IMG/VR virus record: IMGVR_UViG_3300028197_000153
Coordinates: 1-24,847 of that record
From: a virus
Strand: one strand, 5' to 3'
Length of the DNA: 24,847 nucleotides
Positions 1 through 6,533 of the stretch are shown here, one piece after another. Position 1 is the stretch's first letter, and the number at the start of each line of letters is the position of its first letter. The notes under the pieces are model-generated. The model saw only the letters and a program-made list of their open reading frames with translations. It had not been told where the DNA came from and searched no databases. The position numbers and the translations under genes were made by a program.

Positions 1-1323
1 CAATATTTTAAATGTTGGAAACCTAAGACTGATACCTCCCTGCTGATTCTTAGTCTCTTCAAAATACTGTACTGTTATAATCTTACCTAAGATAGCATCA
101 GGATTTTTATAAAAGTCTTGTCTTTGCTCTATACTAAATCCACTACCGACTCTGACAAGGTGATCTTTATGCTTAATATAAACACAGGATAACATTTCTT
201 CTTCACATTCTTTACCATTTAATGTAAGAGGAAACATACCTGCTTCAGTATCTAATACCTCATACTCAGCATCATGGAAAGTTTTTACTTTAAGTAAATC
301 TTTACTACGCTTACCTTTATATTCAACATTCTTGCGGAGCATAACTCCTTCCCAACCATCATCATCTGCTTTAGATACCCACTGTTGGAAATGGTCGTCA
401 TCATTTACTATCTCCATTTCTAATACAGATAGGCAGGGACACTCGTTGTCCTCCATTGTAAACAATAGTTCTTTATATCTTTGATAAAGATTATCATTAC
501 TTTTCTTTGCCTTAAACTCATCTTGAGTCATCATGTCAAAGATTTTATAAGAAGGATTCTCAATAGTATGATCTTTCTTACGAAGTTGCTTCATAATACC
601 TTGAAAGTCTTCGTTACCATCTTCATCAATTAAACAGAGTTCTCCATCCAACACAACATCAGATAAACCAAGACTTGTAATCCCATCGGCAACAACACCC
701 AAGGTAGTAAATTCTTTGCCTGTTCGGGAGTAGAAAGTAATATTGCCAAAATGATCGACAATAGCCAAACATCTAACCCCATCAAGTTTACGAGATACAA
801 ACCACTCATCTTCCCACTCCACTAATTTAGGCTGATATTTTTCTGCTAGAGCGACACTGAACTCTGGAATAAAATCAGGTATAACTTTATTGATAAGTTT
901 TACACCAACCTTAGTTTTGAGGTCTTTGTCTAAGATACAATGTACAAGTTCTTCTTGTTCAGGGAATTTATTAATATAAGTATTAACAATTCTGATAGCA
1001 TCATGTCCTGTATATCTACCTAATTTTAAATCACTAAACAGTTGACACAAACCATATCCCGGTTCACAATCTCCGAAGAATAATTCTGGATGCTTCTTAA
1101 CTTGGCTACTGGTCAAACCATACATAAGATAGTCATTGTGCGCTAGATTCAATACGTTTCTAGCATGTAGCTGAAATCCGTTATCTTCTTCTTTACCTGC
1201 TTTACAATACTTGGCAATGATTTCCTGCTTGGCTGTAGTACTGCTGTTGTTACGCAGTTCAACAATCATAGCTATCGCGTGTAATGTAGCAGTTCTGCAT
1301 CCTTGTGGGAATTTATTATCCAT
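1..1323 (-). CDS. ATP-dependent DNA ligase (C-terminus cut by window edge)
   Basis: Seals nicks in duplex DNA through a covalent lysine-AMP intermediate, serving replication and repair. I translated 441 residues from the ATG at 1321-1323, and the frame is still open at base 1. Nucleotidyltransferase motifs appear in order: motif I KLDGVR (catalytic Lys179), SRTGKE (199-204), LDGEL (225-229), EGVMLRK (325-331) and motif V with LLKVKTF (343-349). An OB-fold-like region follows, with VRVGSGF (390-396). Residues 1-150 match the N-terminal helical domain position of viral and archaeal-type ligases. An AGGA Shine-Dalgarno lies 7 nt before the start, and a consensus promoter lies just upstream. Only the extreme C-terminus should be missing. 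Confidence 0.93.
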   Translation of the reverse strand, partial: MDNKFPQGCRTATLHAIAMIVELRNNSSTTAKQEIIAKYCKAGKEEDNGFQLHARNVLNLAHNDYLMYGLTSSQVKKHPELFFGDCEPGYGLCQLFSDLKLGRYTGHDAIRIVNTYINKFPEQEELVHCILDKDLKTKVGVKLINKVIPDFIPEFSVALAEKYQPKLVEWEDEWFVSRKLDGVRCLAIVDHFGNITFYSRTGKEFTTLGVVADGITSLGLSDVVLDGELCLIDEDGNEDFQGIMKQLRKKDHTIENPSYKIFDMMTQDEFKAKKSNDNLYQRYKELLFTMEDNECPCLSVLEMEIVNDDDHFQQWVSKADDDGWEGVMLRKNVEYKGKRSKDLLKVKTFHDAEYEVLDTEAGMFPLTLNGKECEEEMLSCVYIKHKDHLVRVGSGFSIEQRQDFYKNPDAILGKIITVQYFEETKNQQGGISLRFPTFKIL

Positions 1324-1359
1324 TTGTATATCCTGTGTTCTGTAATTACTGTTTCCTAC

Positions 1360-1388
1360 AGTATACATCATCGTCATTATGGTGTCAA
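1360..1388 (-). promoter_or_regulatory. sigma-70 type promoter for the DNA ligase
   Basis: On the minus strand TTGACA (1383-1388) is followed by a 17-nt spacer and TATACT (1360-1365), 37 nt before the ligase start. The -35 box overlaps the TGA stop of the upstream gene (1385-1387). Five of six bases match the -10 consensus and all six match the -35 consensus. Confidence 0.85.
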
Positions 1389-1651
1389 GTCTTTAGATTT
1401 GATCTGTATATATTTTTAAATTTTTCCATTTTAGATTTCAACTCTAACCATTCATTCTGATCTGTAAAAACTTTATTTAATTTATTAGTTAGTTTGCCAC
1501 CAGCAAGACCAAAGTATGCCGGTATTAAAGAATGCAATATAAGTAATAAACCATAGTAGATACAATTAACACCATAACTTGAGGCAAACCTAAAGTGTTC
1601 CCAATATGTCATGTCATTATCTTCCAAATGTTTAATTGTTTTTTTGAACAT
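1385..1651 (-). CDS. DUF6356-like small membrane protein
   Basis: An 88-residue protein starting MFKKTIKHLEDND. The N-terminal pattern of H-L-x(5)-M-T-Y-W-E-H-x(3)-A followed by one hydrophobic span (about residues 26-52, with LHSLIPAYFG) resembles DUF6356 proteins, which begin with a motif like HPxSVGxTYxEH before a membrane segment. That match is from memory. A longer frame opens at 1690, but its ATG has no Shine-Dalgarno, whereas the ATG at 1649-1651 has AAAGGT about 9 nt upstream. Function is unknown. It lies between the tmRNA-linked ORF and the ligase, and its stop codon overlaps the ligase promoter. Confidence 0.65.
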   Translation of the reverse strand: MFKKTIKHLEDNDMTYWEHFRFASSYGVNCIYYGLLLILHSLIPAYFGLAGGKLTNKLNKVFTDQNEWLELKSKMEKFKNIYRSNLKT

Positions 1652-1704
1652 TGAGGTGTACCTTTCCAAGTTATAATGCTGCTGCAACATTATATTTATA
1701 CACC

Positions 1705-1986
1705 TTATGTTTCTATAAACTTAATATACCTCCAAGTAATTGTGTGATGTAAATGAAAATTCTCAGAAAATATATATATGTTCATAGATTGAAAAGCGGC
1801 AGAATCTTTTCTTATCTCTGGTTCGATAACTTCAATTTCAATATGTGTAAACATAAATGTAGTATGAAAATATGTTACAGTCTTTGGTCTGCCATCTATT
1901 AAAAATCTAAGTATCTGATTGTGCCGAAATAATTCGACACTGTTTAAGATTAATAATAACGATAATAGGATTACTTTAGTTTTCAT
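1705..1986 (-). CDS. membrane-anchored or exported protein just downstream of the tmRNA
   Basis: A 93-residue ORF beginning MKTKVILLSLLLILN, which is an N-terminal hydrophobic segment suited to a signal anchor or signal peptide. A polar, beta-rich remainder follows, with several aromatic and His residues. The family is not recognised. The start codon is only 3 nt beyond the tmRNA discriminator base (1990), and the upstream sequence is the tmRNA 3' acceptor, which offers no Shine-Dalgarno. Translation would therefore need an unprocessed tmRNA precursor or another start signal. A longer reading frame extends into the tmRNA (to 2034), but I reject that start because it lies inside the structured RNA. 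Confidence 0.5.
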   Translation of the reverse strand: MKTKVILLSLLLILNSVELFRHNQILRFLIDGRPKTVTYFHTTFMFTHIEIEVIEPEIRKDSAAFQSMNIYIFSENFHLHHTITWRYIKFIET

Positions 1987-1989
1987 AAG

Positions 1990-2330
1990 TGGAGGCGAGG
2001 GGAGTCGAACCCCTGTCCAGTGTAAATTCCACATAAACTTCTACATCGTTATTCTGTTGTTATTAATACTACAGACAAAACTATCAGTCTTTCCTGCGTC
2101 AAAGTGATTACACTTATCGACCTTCTTAATTCAGGTAGGACAACCCTATCCGATTATCGGAGTCAGCATAATTGGGTAAAAAGGTTTATACAACCCCTCT
2201 CACCTAAGCGGAGAGTGCTAATACAGAAGTATCGGCAATTAAAAACATAATCTCTTTTTATACTAGCCAAGAGATCAACTAGTCGATGCGATCTATATTT
2301 CTATCTACCTGTCGAAGCCTTTACGCCCCC
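1990..2330 (-). ncRNA. ssrA: tmRNA (transfer-messenger RNA)
   Basis: Rescues stalled ribosomes by adding a degradation tag, with SmpB as partner (no smpB in this window). The 5' end GGGGGCG pairs with CGCCTCC at the 3' end, leaving discriminator A at 1990; the CCA is not encoded. The 5' block GGGGGCGTAAAGGCTTCGAC fits the tmRNA consensus, and the T-arm is AGGGG-TTCGACT-CCCCT. A clear H-type pseudoknot (PK1) comes before the tag: ACTAG/CTAGT interleaved with ATCTCTT/AAGAGAT. The tag frame reads, most likely from a GCC resume codon, A-D-T-S-V-L-A-L-S-A then TAG, close to the usual ALAA-type ending. The length of 341 nt is normal. The exact resume codon is inferred. Confidence 0.95.
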
Positions 2331-2390
2331 AATGATTAGTTGTGCTAGTAATACACCAGCAGTTATTTCAAGTATATTAAATAAATTCAT
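2301..2390 (-). CDS. 29-aa hydrophobic mini-protein running into the tmRNA 5' end
   Basis: ATG at 2388-2390 overlaps the stop of the upstream ORF (ATGA), and the frame codes for a 29-residue peptide with a hydrophobic core (about residues 3-22, ending in QLIIGG). It stops at TAG (2301-2303), about 30 nt inside the tmRNA. The upstream sequence AAGGG can act as ribosome binding site. The overlap with a structured RNA is odd: either the peptide is made from a precursor transcript before tmRNA processing, or the frame is accidental. The ATGA coupling and hydrophobic composition favour a real gene, but evidence is limited. Confidence 0.45.
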   Translation of the reverse strand: MNLFNILEITAGVLLAQLIIGGVKASTGR

Positions 2391-2560
2391 ATAACCCTTT
2401 CTTCTGGTGCTTGATCGAAAAATTCTATATTTTGTCTAATTATAACAGGTGCTAGAGATTTTTCAAGTTTTTGTATTTGATAACTTTGTACAAAATTTGT
2501 TGCTATACTAGCCATAAGTAATAACCACAATATGTAAGTTGCAGGATGTATTCTGTCCAT
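2387..2560 (-). CDS. 57-aa single-span membrane protein upstream of the tmRNA
   Basis: MDRIHPATYILWLLLMASIA gives a short N-terminal tail and one membrane span (about 8-26). A polar C-terminal half with charged helix-forming residues follows (QKLEKS, then EFFDQAPEERVI). The family is not recognised. Its TGA overlaps the next ATG by 4 nt. With the 29-aa ORF and the tmRNA it seems to form one transcription unit starting from the promoter-like sequence at 2584-2611. No strong Shine-Dalgarno is visible. Confidence 0.6.
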   Translation of the reverse strand: MDRIHPATYILWLLLMASIATNFVQSYQIQKLEKSLAPVIIRQNIEFFDQAPEERVI

Positions 2561-2583
2561 TGTACTTTACTGCGTTTGAGATT

Positions 2584-2611
2584 AGTATGTTATAAAAATA
2601 GCGGCAGTCAA
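2584..2611 (-). promoter_or_regulatory. possible promoter of the tmRNA unit, embedded in a terminator
   Basis: On the minus strand TTGACT (2606-2611), a 16-nt spacer and CATACT (2584-2589) precede the 57-aa ORF. The -35 box and spacer lie within the distal arm and U-tract of the terminator of the HTH gene, so one sequence may end one unit and begin the next. The -10 box is only a 4/6 match. Confidence 0.4.
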
Positions 2612-2661
2612 TGAGGAACACAACAAACAACAACACTTGGAGTGAAAGACTGCCGCTATTT
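2596..2661 (-). terminator. large stem-loop terminator behind the HTH gene
   Basis: Two perfectly complementary 14-nt arms (2596-2609 and 2648-2661, core GCGGCAGTC/GACTGCCGC) flank a 38-nt loop that itself contains CACT-CCA-AGTG. In the minus-strand transcript the distal arm continues into a U-rich run (UUUUUAUA). It begins 11 nt after the stop of the HTH-like gene. The unusually large loop leaves room for a second role. Confidence 0.75.
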
Positions 2662-2672
2662 AATTAGCTTAC

Positions 2673-2900
2673 CTACTTAGTTCTACTTCTAGATTTCTTT
2701 TTTACGACAGATACTCCGTATCTTGTCTCTCCATATCTGCCTGTGGATCGCACAACATTGTATCCTTGAGATTTTAATGTAGAACGAATATCACTAATAG
2801 TAGCACGAAGATTACCTACTTCAAACATAGAGTATGCACTATCTTGACTTAGTGTTTTGCCTTTTGTCAAATAGTTAATAACACGATCTTGTTTAGTCAT
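2673..2900 (-). CDS. small helix-turn-helix-like protein
   Basis: 75 residues, starting MTKQDRVINYLTKGKTLSQ. The layout (an N-terminal helix, 'GKTLSQDSAYSMFEVGN', then 'RATISDIRSTLKSQGYNVV' and a basic tail) resembles small phage winged-helix or HTH proteins whose N-terminal domain reads N-Y-L-x-x-G-x-x-L-(S/T). The C-terminus KKKSRSRTK could help bind nucleic acid. It may be a DNA-binding regulator. AAGGA lies 10 nt before the ATG. It has its own promoter (2980-3010) and terminator (2596-2661), so it is a monocistronic unit. Confidence 0.65.
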   Translation of the reverse strand: MTKQDRVINYLTKGKTLSQDSAYSMFEVGNLRATISDIRSTLKSQGYNVVRSTGRYGETRYGVSVVKKKSRSRTK

Positions 2901-2942
2901 TATTTATTGTCCTTGAAAAAAGATGGCATCTTATCTCATAAA

Positions 2943-2970
2943 TGAACTACCGCCATCAGTAAGTAGTTCA
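2943..2970 (-). repeat. 5'-UTR hairpin of the HTH gene transcript
   Basis: Inverted repeat TGAACTAC (2943-2950) and GTAGTTCA (2963-2970) with a 12-nt loop. It lies just after the expected transcription start of the promoter at 2980-3010, so it would cap the mRNA 5' end. Further downstream AAGAT-GCC-ATCTT followed by a T run is a weak second hairpin. Confidence 0.45.
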
Positions 2971-2979
2971 ATTAACTTT

Positions 2980-3010
2980 ATTATAGTAGCTGGTTAGTAT
3001 GATTTGTCAA
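2980..3010 (-). promoter_or_regulatory. sigma-70 type promoter for the HTH gene
   Basis: Minus strand TTGACA (3005-3010) and TATAAT (2980-2985), both perfect, with a 19-nt spacer. Alternative -10 frames (CTATAA, TACTAT) give spacers of 18 or 16. The spacing is longer than in the other promoters here. Confidence 0.6.
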
Positions 3011-3048
3011 TTAATTATTTCCAATCAGGAAAACAATATTTTAATTAG

Positions 3049-3474
3049 TTATACCGCACTGAATGTTTTGTTTTTATTAAGTTGTTTTGATTGCATTTTA
3101 GCAAGCCTGTGTTTTGTTCTCCAAAGCCCAGTTAGTTTGCTATGTTCATCCTTCCCCATCCATATATGGCAGAAGCCTCCTTCTTTTGCTCCATAGGCTA
3201 TTATGCCGTTCTTATCAAGACCTAGCACCGTAAACTTACCTCTACATCCCATAGGAATAAACTCGCCGTCTACAACAGAGTATGGGCCTCCAGTAGCTTT
3301 AATTCTATCACCCTTCTGTAATTCTCTCCAATCAAATTTTCTAATCATCTTAGTTGTTTTCCGTTCTTTACTCTGAACAGCAAACATAAAAGGATGTTGG
3401 CACTCTGAACACATATATGCTCTTGGGCCACACTGATGTCCACACTTCTCGCAAGTCTTTTTTCCTTTTGGCAT
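3049..3474 (-). CDS. zinc-ribbon protein of unknown function
   Basis: 141 residues from the ATG at 3472-3474. An N-terminal zinc ribbon is formed by C8-x2-C11 and C22-x2-C25, with an extra C15. A basic linker follows, and then a domain containing FDWRELQKGDRIK, GGPYSV, PMGCRGKF and YGAKEGGFCHIWMG. The second part looks like a small beta-barrel domain, but I cannot name the family. The frame is open up to 3534, yet the consensus promoter (3506-3534) lies in that extension and AGGAG sits 7 nt before the chosen ATG, so the shorter start is strongly preferred. Possible roles include binding nucleic acid. Confidence 0.75.
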   Translation of the reverse strand: MPKGKKTCEKCGHQCGPRAYMCSECQHPFMFAVQSKERKTTKMIRKFDWRELQKGDRIKATGGPYSVVDGEFIPMGCRGKFTVLGLDKNGIIAYGAKEGGFCHIWMGKDEHSKLTGLWRTKHRLAKMQSKQLNKNKTFSAV

Positions 3475-3505
3475 AATCAGTCTCCTGTGAAAGATTGTTT
3501 TTACT

Positions 3506-3534
3506 AGTATAACATACTTATCGTCATATGTCAA
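3506..3534 (-). promoter_or_regulatory. sigma-70 type promoter for the zinc-ribbon gene
   Basis: Minus strand TTGACA (3529-3534), 17-nt spacer, TATACT (3506-3511). It lies back to back with the plus-strand protease gene. Confidence 0.85.
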
Positions 3535-3587
3535 GATCGAATTTAGTTTATTTCGGTATTTGGTGTATGATATGTGGAGATAAAATT

Positions 3588-4370
3588 ATGTATAAAATAT
3601 TAGCATTATTATTATTGTCTTATTTTTCTTTGTTCTCTGTTGTTTCTGCTGGAACTATAGACCCAAGTAATTCTGACAAACAATATCTAGAATATGGTGC
3701 AAAGCACGAGTGTGTTTTACCCATCATGGGTGTCTTAGGAGATGAATTAAATTCTGTCTTTCGAGGTTCTTGCGTTATTATAAATGAAAATTATGTATTA
3801 ACTGCTGCCCATGTTGTATCTAATTCTATTAATCAGTTTGTAATATATAAAGGAAAAACATATCCTGCCGCAATATCAGCAATACACGCTTTATATGACC
3901 CCAAAACATTTGGCAAACATGATATAGCATTAGTTAGACTACAAAGACCAATAAAATTAGATTTTTATCCACAATTATATGAAGAACAAGACGAAAATAA
4001 AAAAATATGCAGCATATCTGGTTTTGGATATTATGGAGATTTTAAAAAAGGTTATGGGTCTAAAAACTTCGACAATAAAAGACGAGCAGGTTCAAATGTA
4101 ATTAATAGAATAAGAGATAATATCTTAATATGCTCCATAGTTGATTCTCCAGTAACATCTCTTGAGTTTTTAATATGTTGTGGAGATAGCGGAGGAGGTC
4201 TATTCATTGACAATAAACTAGCAGGAATAAATTCATGCGTTTTTTCCGAGGACGGTAAAGCTGACTCTGATTATGGCGACTATAGTGGTCATACCAGAAT
4301 AAGCGATTACCATTTATGGATAAAAAGCACGATGGTTATAATAGAAAAAGTTTTTGTTAAATCTGATTAG
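3588..4370 (+). CDS. exported trypsin-like serine protease (S1 family)
   Basis: 260 residues with a signal peptide (MYKILALLLLSYFSLF, likely cleaved near residue 21). The catalytic triad sits in standard contexts: LTAAH (His75), HDIAL (Asp112) and CGDSGGG (Ser201). Cys198 or Cys197 and Cys217 match the trypsin 191-220 disulfide; the disulfide flanking the active-site His is absent. TRISDYHLWI near the end fits the final strand and helix of the fold. The start at 3588 follows GGAGA at a good distance and gives a clean signal peptide, whereas the frame upstream to 3528 lacks both. It is one of only two clear plus-strand genes, divergent from the zinc-ribbon gene and convergent with 4357-4605 (14-nt overlap). 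The substrate is unknown; an envelope, periplasmic or virion-processing role is inference. Confidence 0.9.
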   Translation: MYKILALLLLSYFSLFSVVSAGTIDPSNSDKQYLEYGAKHECVLPIMGVLGDELNSVFRGSCVIINENYVLTAAHVVSNSINQFVIYKGKTYPAAISAIHALYDPKTFGKHDIALVRLQRPIKLDFYPQLYEEQDENKKICSISGFGYYGDFKKGYGSKNFDNKRRAGSNVINRIRDNILICSIVDSPVTSLEFLICCGDSGGGLFIDNKLAGINSCVFSEDGKADSDYGDYSGHTRISDYHLWIKSTMVIIEKVFVKSD

Positions 4371-4605
4371 TCTTTTGTTCACCATAAATTATATTTAAAG
4401 ACTTACCTTTATATTGACAAAAATAACTTGCGCATATTTTACGCTTAATTAACATCTCTCGCTTATCTTCTTCTTCGCAATATATATTGATTCTATATTT
4501 ATTAGAATAAACATTTATAACTTTTGTGGCAAAATGATTTTGTGGTTTTGCTACTTGTTTATATAGCAAATTCTCGATTGTAATTTCATTATCGTTGTCA
4601 TTCAT
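4357..4605 (-). CDS. unknown protein, paralogue of the gene at 21233-21451
   Basis: 82 residues starting MNDNDNEITIENLLYKQ; AAGGAG lies 7 nt before the ATG, which decides the start over the longer frame. About 60 residues align without gaps to the protein at 21233-21451, with conserved KP, N, INVYxNKYRIN, SYFC and L-x-I-I. The pattern suggests a compact beta-rich domain. The C-terminal codons overlap the end of the convergent protease gene. No function is recognised. Confidence 0.75.
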   Translation of the reverse strand: MNDNDNEITIENLLYKQVAKPQNHFATKVINVYSNKYRINIYCEEEDKREMLIKRKICASYFCQYKGKSLNIIYGEQKTNQI

Positions 4606-4659
4606 TTTATAACTCCTTTTAAAAAAACTCAATTTATTTATATTTGATCAATTCCAATT

Positions 4660-4866
4660 TTAAGTGTTATTTGTAGATTTTTTCCATTCCTTTCTAGATT
4701 CCTGATGCTTTGCAATAAATTTCCAAAAATCATTTTCTTTATTATCATTACTGGAGTAAACATCATCTTGCATTTTTTCTGGATATAAAGAAGGCATGGG
4801 TATTTTTTTTACCTCATTAGGTCTTGGGGTTTCTGGATCAAGAGGTATTTTTTCTGGTTCTTTCAT
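4660..4866 (-). CDS. proline- and charge-rich 68-aa protein
   Basis: Starts MKEPEKIPLDPETPRPNE. The N-terminal half is Pro/Glu/Lys-rich and probably disordered, and the C-terminal half has a likely amphipathic helix (FWKFIAKHQESRKEWKK). No signal or membrane segment is seen. A strong AGGAGAG Shine-Dalgarno lies 4 nt upstream. It follows the 48-aa membrane protein by only 9 nt, hence the same operon. Unrecognised. Confidence 0.7.
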   Translation of the reverse strand: MKEPEKIPLDPETPRPNEVKKIPMPSLYPEKMQDDVYSSNDNKENDFWKFIAKHQESRKEWKKSTNNT

Positions 4867-4875
4867 TTCTCTCTC

Positions 4876-5022
4876 CTATTTAGAGGCTAACATATATAAA
4901 CCTATGTTAGAAAAAGCATAACCCAAGTAAGCAATCGACATACCTGTATTACCTCGGTATATTTGTTCCAAACTTACATAAAAGTATATACACCCTGTAA
5001 GGGCTATTAACCAACCACTCAT
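4876..5022 (-). CDS. 48-aa two-span membrane protein coupled to uvsE
   Basis: The ATG (5020-5022) overlaps the uvsE stop as ATGA. Two hydrophobic segments (about residues 3-18 and 28-46) flank a short polar loop with YRGNTGM. This is a Gly/Tyr-rich small membrane protein of unknown role. Translational coupling to a repair enzyme need not mean related function. The C-terminal LASK-stop lies just before the next gene's Shine-Dalgarno. Confidence 0.7.
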   Translation of the reverse strand: MSGWLIALTGCIYFYVSLEQIYRGNTGMSIAYLGYAFSNIGLYMLASK

Positions 5023-5936
5023 AAGACTAATATCCCTTCATTATATTTGGCTATTGCTTTATCTTTCATCTTTAATTCCATATCTAAATCAAAGTCTAGG
5101 CCATAAGTATTAAAAGATTTAGAGGCATAATCTGCATGTTTACGAGGATTAGGATGGTCTGGTATATTCTCACTATAGTGAAATAAAGGACGGTATTCAC
5201 CCCACGCCATATAACAATCTTCTAAGGCATCTTGTTCTGACAATCCATCTGGATGGCAAGCATGATGTAAATAGTCAAATGTTATAGGGATGTTGGTTTT
5301 CGGATGAAAGTCTTTTATCAACTGCTTAACAGACCAGCAATTAAGTTTATCGTCATTTTCAATAACAATACGATTACGACAATTATCGTCAAGTCTATAG
5401 AAATTCTGCATAAACCTTTCCACAATCTCATCGTTACTTCCTTGTCGATTGTTGATATGTAAATTCATAGGCGAATTATAATCAGCAGGACAACCTATCC
5501 TGTCAAGGAAACTACTATAAAAATTTAGTTCTGTAACGGTTCTACTAACGGCATCGGTATTGTTAGATGCTAACACATTATACTCACTAGGATGACAACT
5601 AATGCGAACATTCGTTTGTTGTATTGTGTAAGCTATTTCATCGAATGAGGCATCAATCTCGTCGTAATTAGGCAGTTCATCCCATTCTATATTTGCTGCC
5701 GTATAGGTCATTAAAGGGAAAAGATCGCTACTGATGCGATAACACAAATTGTTATTTGAACAATACTGTATCGTTGCATTGGTAACAATCATATTGTTAA
5801 GTATACGTTCTCCTAATATAGTTAGTGCTTCATCCCTATCTAATTGATTAAATCTTTTAAATGTCATAGTCTTGAACCGTAAAGGTTGTTCAAGTTCTTG
5901 TAGGTCGATAGATATACAGCATAAGCCGAAACGCAT
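5019..5936 (-). CDS. uvsE: UV-damage endonuclease (UvsE/UVDE family)
   Basis: Cuts DNA 5' to UV photoproducts and some abasic lesions, starting an alternative excision repair pathway; the fold is a metal-dependent TIM barrel. 305 residues starting MRFGLCCISIDL, which matches the family N-terminus (M-R-x-G-Y/L-x-C-I-S). Seen in order: NNNLCYRISSDLFP, RISCHPSEYNVL, MNLHINN, RIVIENDDK, PITFDYLHHACHP and LFHYSEN with later HADY. These carry the His, Glu and Asp residues expected for metal binding. AGGAG lies 8 nt upstream. An in-frame extension to 5984 contains the promoter and is rejected. Confidence 0.93.
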   Translation of the reverse strand: MRFGLCCISIDLQELEQPLRFKTMTFKRFNQLDRDEALTILGERILNNMIVTNATIQYCSNNNLCYRISSDLFPLMTYTAANIEWDELPNYDEIDASFDEIAYTIQQTNVRISCHPSEYNVLASNNTDAVSRTVTELNFYSSFLDRIGCPADYNSPMNLHINNRQGSNDEIVERFMQNFYRLDDNCRNRIVIENDDKLNCWSVKQLIKDFHPKTNIPITFDYLHHACHPDGLSEQDALEDCYMAWGEYRPLFHYSENIPDHPNPRKHADYASKSFNTYGLDFDLDMELKMKDKAIAKYNEGILVL

Positions 5937-5955
5937 AATTAAACTCCTTGATAAG

Positions 5956-5984
5956 ATTATACATCGACCGAACAAGCCTGTCAA
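5956..5984 (-). promoter_or_regulatory. perfect-consensus sigma-70 promoter for uvsE
   Basis: Minus strand TTGACA (5979-5984), 17-nt spacer, TATAAT (5956-5961): full match in both hexamers and spacing. It drives uvsE and the genes down to about 4357. Confidence 0.9.
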
Positions 5985-6011
5985 CCTTAATAGAAATTAT
6001 ACCGATTATGT

Positions 6012-6533
6012 TTAGATTAGTTGTTGGCTTTCATGCCATTTTATAAACTTGTACATATCTCCTAATTTTTTATATTCAAGTTCATATCGACTTTGATCGT
6101 AGGTAAAATTATTAGTCTTATGTCCTGCTTCTTTTAACGTGGCTATTTGAAAGAATTTAGTTTTAGATGCTATTCCGCATATCCAAGCAACCGCAAAGTC
6201 GTTTTGTACTCTACTAAATATATAATAATCAGCATCTCTATTTTTTTGTTCCTCGTAAAGAGTTGCACTATAAAAATCTAATGGTTTGCTATTACATCCT
6301 TGTGCCTTGGAATCTATTGTATTAGAATCTAATATAAAATCTACTAGATAATCTTCACTATACTGTATCTGAGGAAAGGTGTGATGAATACATGCTTCAG
6401 CTAAATATCCTGTCATTCTTTGTCTTTCTTTATTTGTACGATGAGTACCAGAATGACCAAAACGATTAAAATATTCTTCATCTCGTTTTTTTGCTTCTGT
6501 TAATATTTCTGGAGTTATAATAACTTCAATCAT
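6012..6533 (-). CDS. putative PD-(D/E)XK nuclease-like protein
   Basis: 173 residues from the ATG at 6531-6533, which forms TAATG with the thyX stop; GGTGG lies 8 nt upstream. A GTG start 12 nt earlier is possible. The central region has the order GYLAEA (Glu), YLVDFIL (Asp) and TIDSKAQ (Asp-x-Lys), typical of restriction-endonuclease-like folds, followed by a strand and helix ('DYYIFSRVQNDFAVAWICGI'). Function is inferred only from this motif order. Coupling to ThyX places it in the nucleic-acid block. Confidence 0.6.
   Translation of the reverse strand: MIEVIITPEILTEAKKRDEEYFNRFGHSGTHRTNKERQRMTGYLAEACIHHTFPQIQYSEDYLVDFILDSNTIDSKAQGCNSKPLDFYSATLYEEQKNRDADYYIFSRVQNDFAVAWICGIASKTKFFQIATLKEAGHKTNNFTYDQSRYELEYKKLGDMYKFIKWHESQQLI

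Noticed and set aside
1987-2034. Upstream extension of the 93-aa ORF into the tmRNA
   Set aside because: It lies inside the T-arm and acceptor of a well-supported tmRNA.
3475-3534. N-terminal extension of the zinc-ribbon frame up to 3534
   Set aside because: It contains a consensus promoter, while the ATG at 3472-3474 has AGGAG at the right distance.
4635-4642. TATAAATA on the minus strand, like a T4 late promoter
   Set aside because: A single copy in AT-rich sequence; expected by chance and not before a structural gene.
5937-5984. In-frame extension of uvsE
   Set aside because: It overlaps the perfect promoter, and the family N-terminus starts at the chosen Met.
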